Source of the DNA: Actinomycetota bacterium
GTDB lineage: Bacteria; Actinomycetota; Actinomycetes; Streptosporangiales; Streptosporangiaceae
Assembly: GCA_027313705.1 (NCBI GenBank)
Contig: DAHVDE010000108.1
Span: 1-64,000, forward strand
DNA length: 64,000 nt
Direction of reading: 5' to 3'
The translations under genes were made by a program, and so were the position numbers. Below are positions 62,549-64,000 of this stretch, in pieces. Positions within the stretch are counted from its first letter, which is position 1, and every line of letters starts with the position of its first letter. The notes under the pieces are model-generated. The model ran no database searches. It was not told the DNA's origin and was given only the letters and a program-made list of their open reading frames with translations.

Positions 62549-63970
62549 GTGACCGGGCACGCCATAATCCGATTAGCGGCAGGAACGCCCCCGAACGGAA
62601 GGGTTCCGAGATTGCGCATCTGGGCGCGTCGGCTACTCCCTGTGACCGTACCTGTGGTCGTTTTCACATTGGCTCTCGGCTTGGTGCTCGGCGGAGCGTT
62701 TCGCGATTCGCGGGCTGGGCTGAGCCTTGGCGGCGGCAGAGTACCAGGTCCTGGTGCCCCGGGTTCTGGTGTCATGAGCTCAGGGGCAGCGGGGCGTCAA
62801 GCCAGCTTCGCGAACGCCGGGTTGAGCGGCCAGGTCGGTGAGATTCCCGGCGTGTCAGGACAGGGCACCGCGGCTTGGCCGTACACCCTGACCGTAGCCA
62901 CTAAGCCGCTGCCTGCCGCCCGTCACGCCTCGGTGCGAAAGCCAGGAAAGCTGCGTCAGGCCGATGTCCTCGTCATTGCCGCGGCAACCATGCCCGCATC
63001 GGTGACCGCGGCGCTGCTTAAGCTCTCCGGCGTGACCGCCGCAGTGCCGGTAGACGCGGGCCGGATCAAGGTCAACGGCGTATTCGTTAACGTGCTCGGC
63101 GTCCACCCGGACTCGTTCCGCCCCTTCGCGGCGAAGCCAACGGCCAAGTCGACGACCTTGTGGAACAACGTAGCCGCCGGGGGAATGGCGATCTCTTACA
63201 CGATGGGCGTGCAGGACCGCCTTTCGCTGAGCAAGCCGGTCAAGGTGACTGGCTCGCGTACGGTCAGCTTGCCGGTCGCAGGTTTCGGCACCGTGGGAAT
63301 CGGCGGGGTTGACGCCGTGGTGTCATCGTCGGTGGCGAGGTCGCTCGGGCTGCCGCAGGACAACGCGATCATCATCAGCGCGCCTGGCGCTCGGCTAGAC
63401 GTCCTGATGCGCAAGATCAAGAAACTAGTTCCCCCGGCTGCGGCCGTGGTGGCACTGGTGACCCAGATCATCTCCGGCAGCGCAGGTACCGCAGGCAGCG
63501 GCTCGGCCGGCGAGGTCATGACACTCGGCGCGGGTACCGGGTCGCAAGGACCAGGGCTGACTGCGCGGCAGCTCGCCAAGTTCCTGTCCGCCGCCATAAG
63601 CCGGGTCGGCATGCCGTATGTGTGGGGCGGCGACGGGCCGAATGAGTTCGACTGTTCAGGCCTGGTGCAATGGGCGATGCGGCAGGCCGGAGTCACCATG
63701 CCGAGGGTGGCGGCTGACCAGGCAAGGACAGGGCCGCTGCTGCCGCTCAGCCAGCTCCAGCCAGGTGACCTGCTCTTCTACCACACCGATCCGACGGCGC
63801 CCGGCTACATTTCGCACGTAGCCATCTACCTCGGCAACGACAAGATGCTCCAGGCGCCTGAGCCAGGCATGAGCGTGCAGGTAGTGAAGGCCGACTTCGG
63901 AGCCGGCTTCGCCGGAGCCATCCGGGTATACCCGAAGGTCGCCGCGGAAGTAGCCGCCCTCGCCGGCTAA
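62549..63970 (+). CDS. NlpC/P60 hydrolase with an FtsX/MacB-like N-terminal extracytoplasmic domain
   Basis: 473 residues: a transmembrane anchor at ~29-52 (LLPVTVPVVVFTLALGLVLGG), a Gly/Ser linker, a middle domain (~110-300), and an NlpC/P60 domain from ~340 with catalytic Cys369 (EFDCSGLVQW) and His423 (ISHVAIYLG). The middle domain (GGMAISYTMGVQDRLSLSKPVKVTG..., VAGFGTVGIGGVDAVVSSS) looks like the extracellular core of FtsX/MacB-type permeases, here without the membrane helices. The enzyme would cleave cell-wall stem peptides outside the membrane. The ribosome site is poor, so the GTG start is tentative. The 177 bp before it hold no other gene. Confidence 0.85.
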   Translation: MTGHAIIRLAAGTPPNGRVPRLRIWARRLLPVTVPVVVFTLALGLVLGGAFRDSRAGLSLGGGRVPGPGAPGSGVMSSGAAGRQASFANAGLSGQVGEIPGVSGQGTAAWPYTLTVATKPLPAARHASVRKPGKLRQADVLVIAAATMPASVTAALLKLSGVTAAVPVDAGRIKVNGVFVNVLGVHPDSFRPFAAKPTAKSTTLWNNVAAGGMAISYTMGVQDRLSLSKPVKVTGSRTVSLPVAGFGTVGIGGVDAVVSSSVARSLGLPQDNAIIISAPGARLDVLMRKIKKLVPPAAAVVALVTQIISGSAGTAGSGSAGEVMTLGAGTGSQGPGLTARQLAKFLSAAISRVGMPYVWGGDGPNEFDCSGLVQWAMRQAGVTMPRVAADQARTGPLLPLSQLQPGDLLFYHTDPTAPGYISHVAIYLGNDKMLQAPEPGMSVQVVKADFGAGFAGAIRVYPKVAAEVAALAG

Positions 63971-64000
63971 GCCCGCCCTCCGCCGTTCCCCCGCCCCTCC

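Overview
The window is chromosomal DNA of a high-GC actinomycete. The lineage is indicated by a BldC-type regulator, DUF4229 and DUF501 proteins, a mycothiol S-conjugate amidase (mycothiol is actinobacterial), an actinobacterial mfd-mazG-eno-ftsB-DUF501-ppx core block, frequent GTG/TTG starts and ATGA/GTGA-type overlaps. Genus cannot be fixed from the sequence alone. There is no rRNA and no CRISPR array, and I recognised no transposase or integrase.

Layout. (1) 1-2111: the 3' end of a large Gly/Arg/Ala-rich protein ending in an anthrax-lethal-factor-like zinc protease domain, a small ORF that could be its immunity partner, strong hairpins, and bldC on the other strand. (2) 2296-5070: a threonine-dehydratase-like PLP enzyme, a DUF4229 membrane protein, and a protein with a degenerate ATP-sulfurylase domain fused to an intact-looking APS kinase. 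(3) 5277-15056: conserved housekeeping run mfd, SurA-like lipoprotein, mazG, eno, ftsB/divIC, DUF501, ppx/gppA, family-5-like uracil-DNA glycosylase. (4) 15220-15350: a compact unit made of a promoter, a short class-I tRNA with anticodon UAA and C33, and a hairpin. (5) 15902-21915, minus strand: PPOX flavoprotein, DUF4287-like protein, secreted triple-repeat protein, thiolase, and an asparagine-synthetase-like amidotransferase coupled to an M15-like peptidase. (6) 22132-24817: transsulfuration genes (cystathionine beta-synthase; cystathionine gamma-synthase/lyase). (7) 24823-32022, minus strand: GH15 glucanohydrolase/trehalase, a striking G-rich repeat array, small membrane proteins, and a VWA/MoxR-ATPase pair. 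(8) 32074-40504: ROK kinase, HPPD with a divergent Lrp/AsnC regulator, TetR/MFS efflux pair, GreA, Mca and accessory genes. (9) 40536-53068: a catabolic locus. An AstE-like deacylase and a ketopantoate-reductase/amidase fusion diverge from a nine-gene operon encoding a complete dipeptide-type ABC importer, an Ntn-asparaginase, an M55 D-aminopeptidase, an SDR and a LacI regulator. (10) 53277-63970: LCP ligase, divergent TreY-like protein, secreted C39-like protein, a lipoprotein whose frame runs through an antisense fur-family gene, a YyaL-type thioredoxin-fold protein and an NlpC/P60 protein with an FtsX/MacB-like front half.

How the parts work together. Block 9 reads as one regulon: import of a peptide-like or amide compound, then hydrolysis by several amide-bond hydrolases (amidase-signature, AstE, Ntn, M55), with redox steps by the KPR-like domain and the SDR, under LacI-type control. 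Candidate dyad operators lie in the divergent promoter region and just after the regulator gene. The strongest leads are this locus with its unusual fusion enzyme, the lethal-factor-like toxin end with its candidate immunity gene, the unusual tRNA, and the catalytically divergent TreY and ATP-sulfurylase domains. All functions are read from motifs and context; no database search was run.
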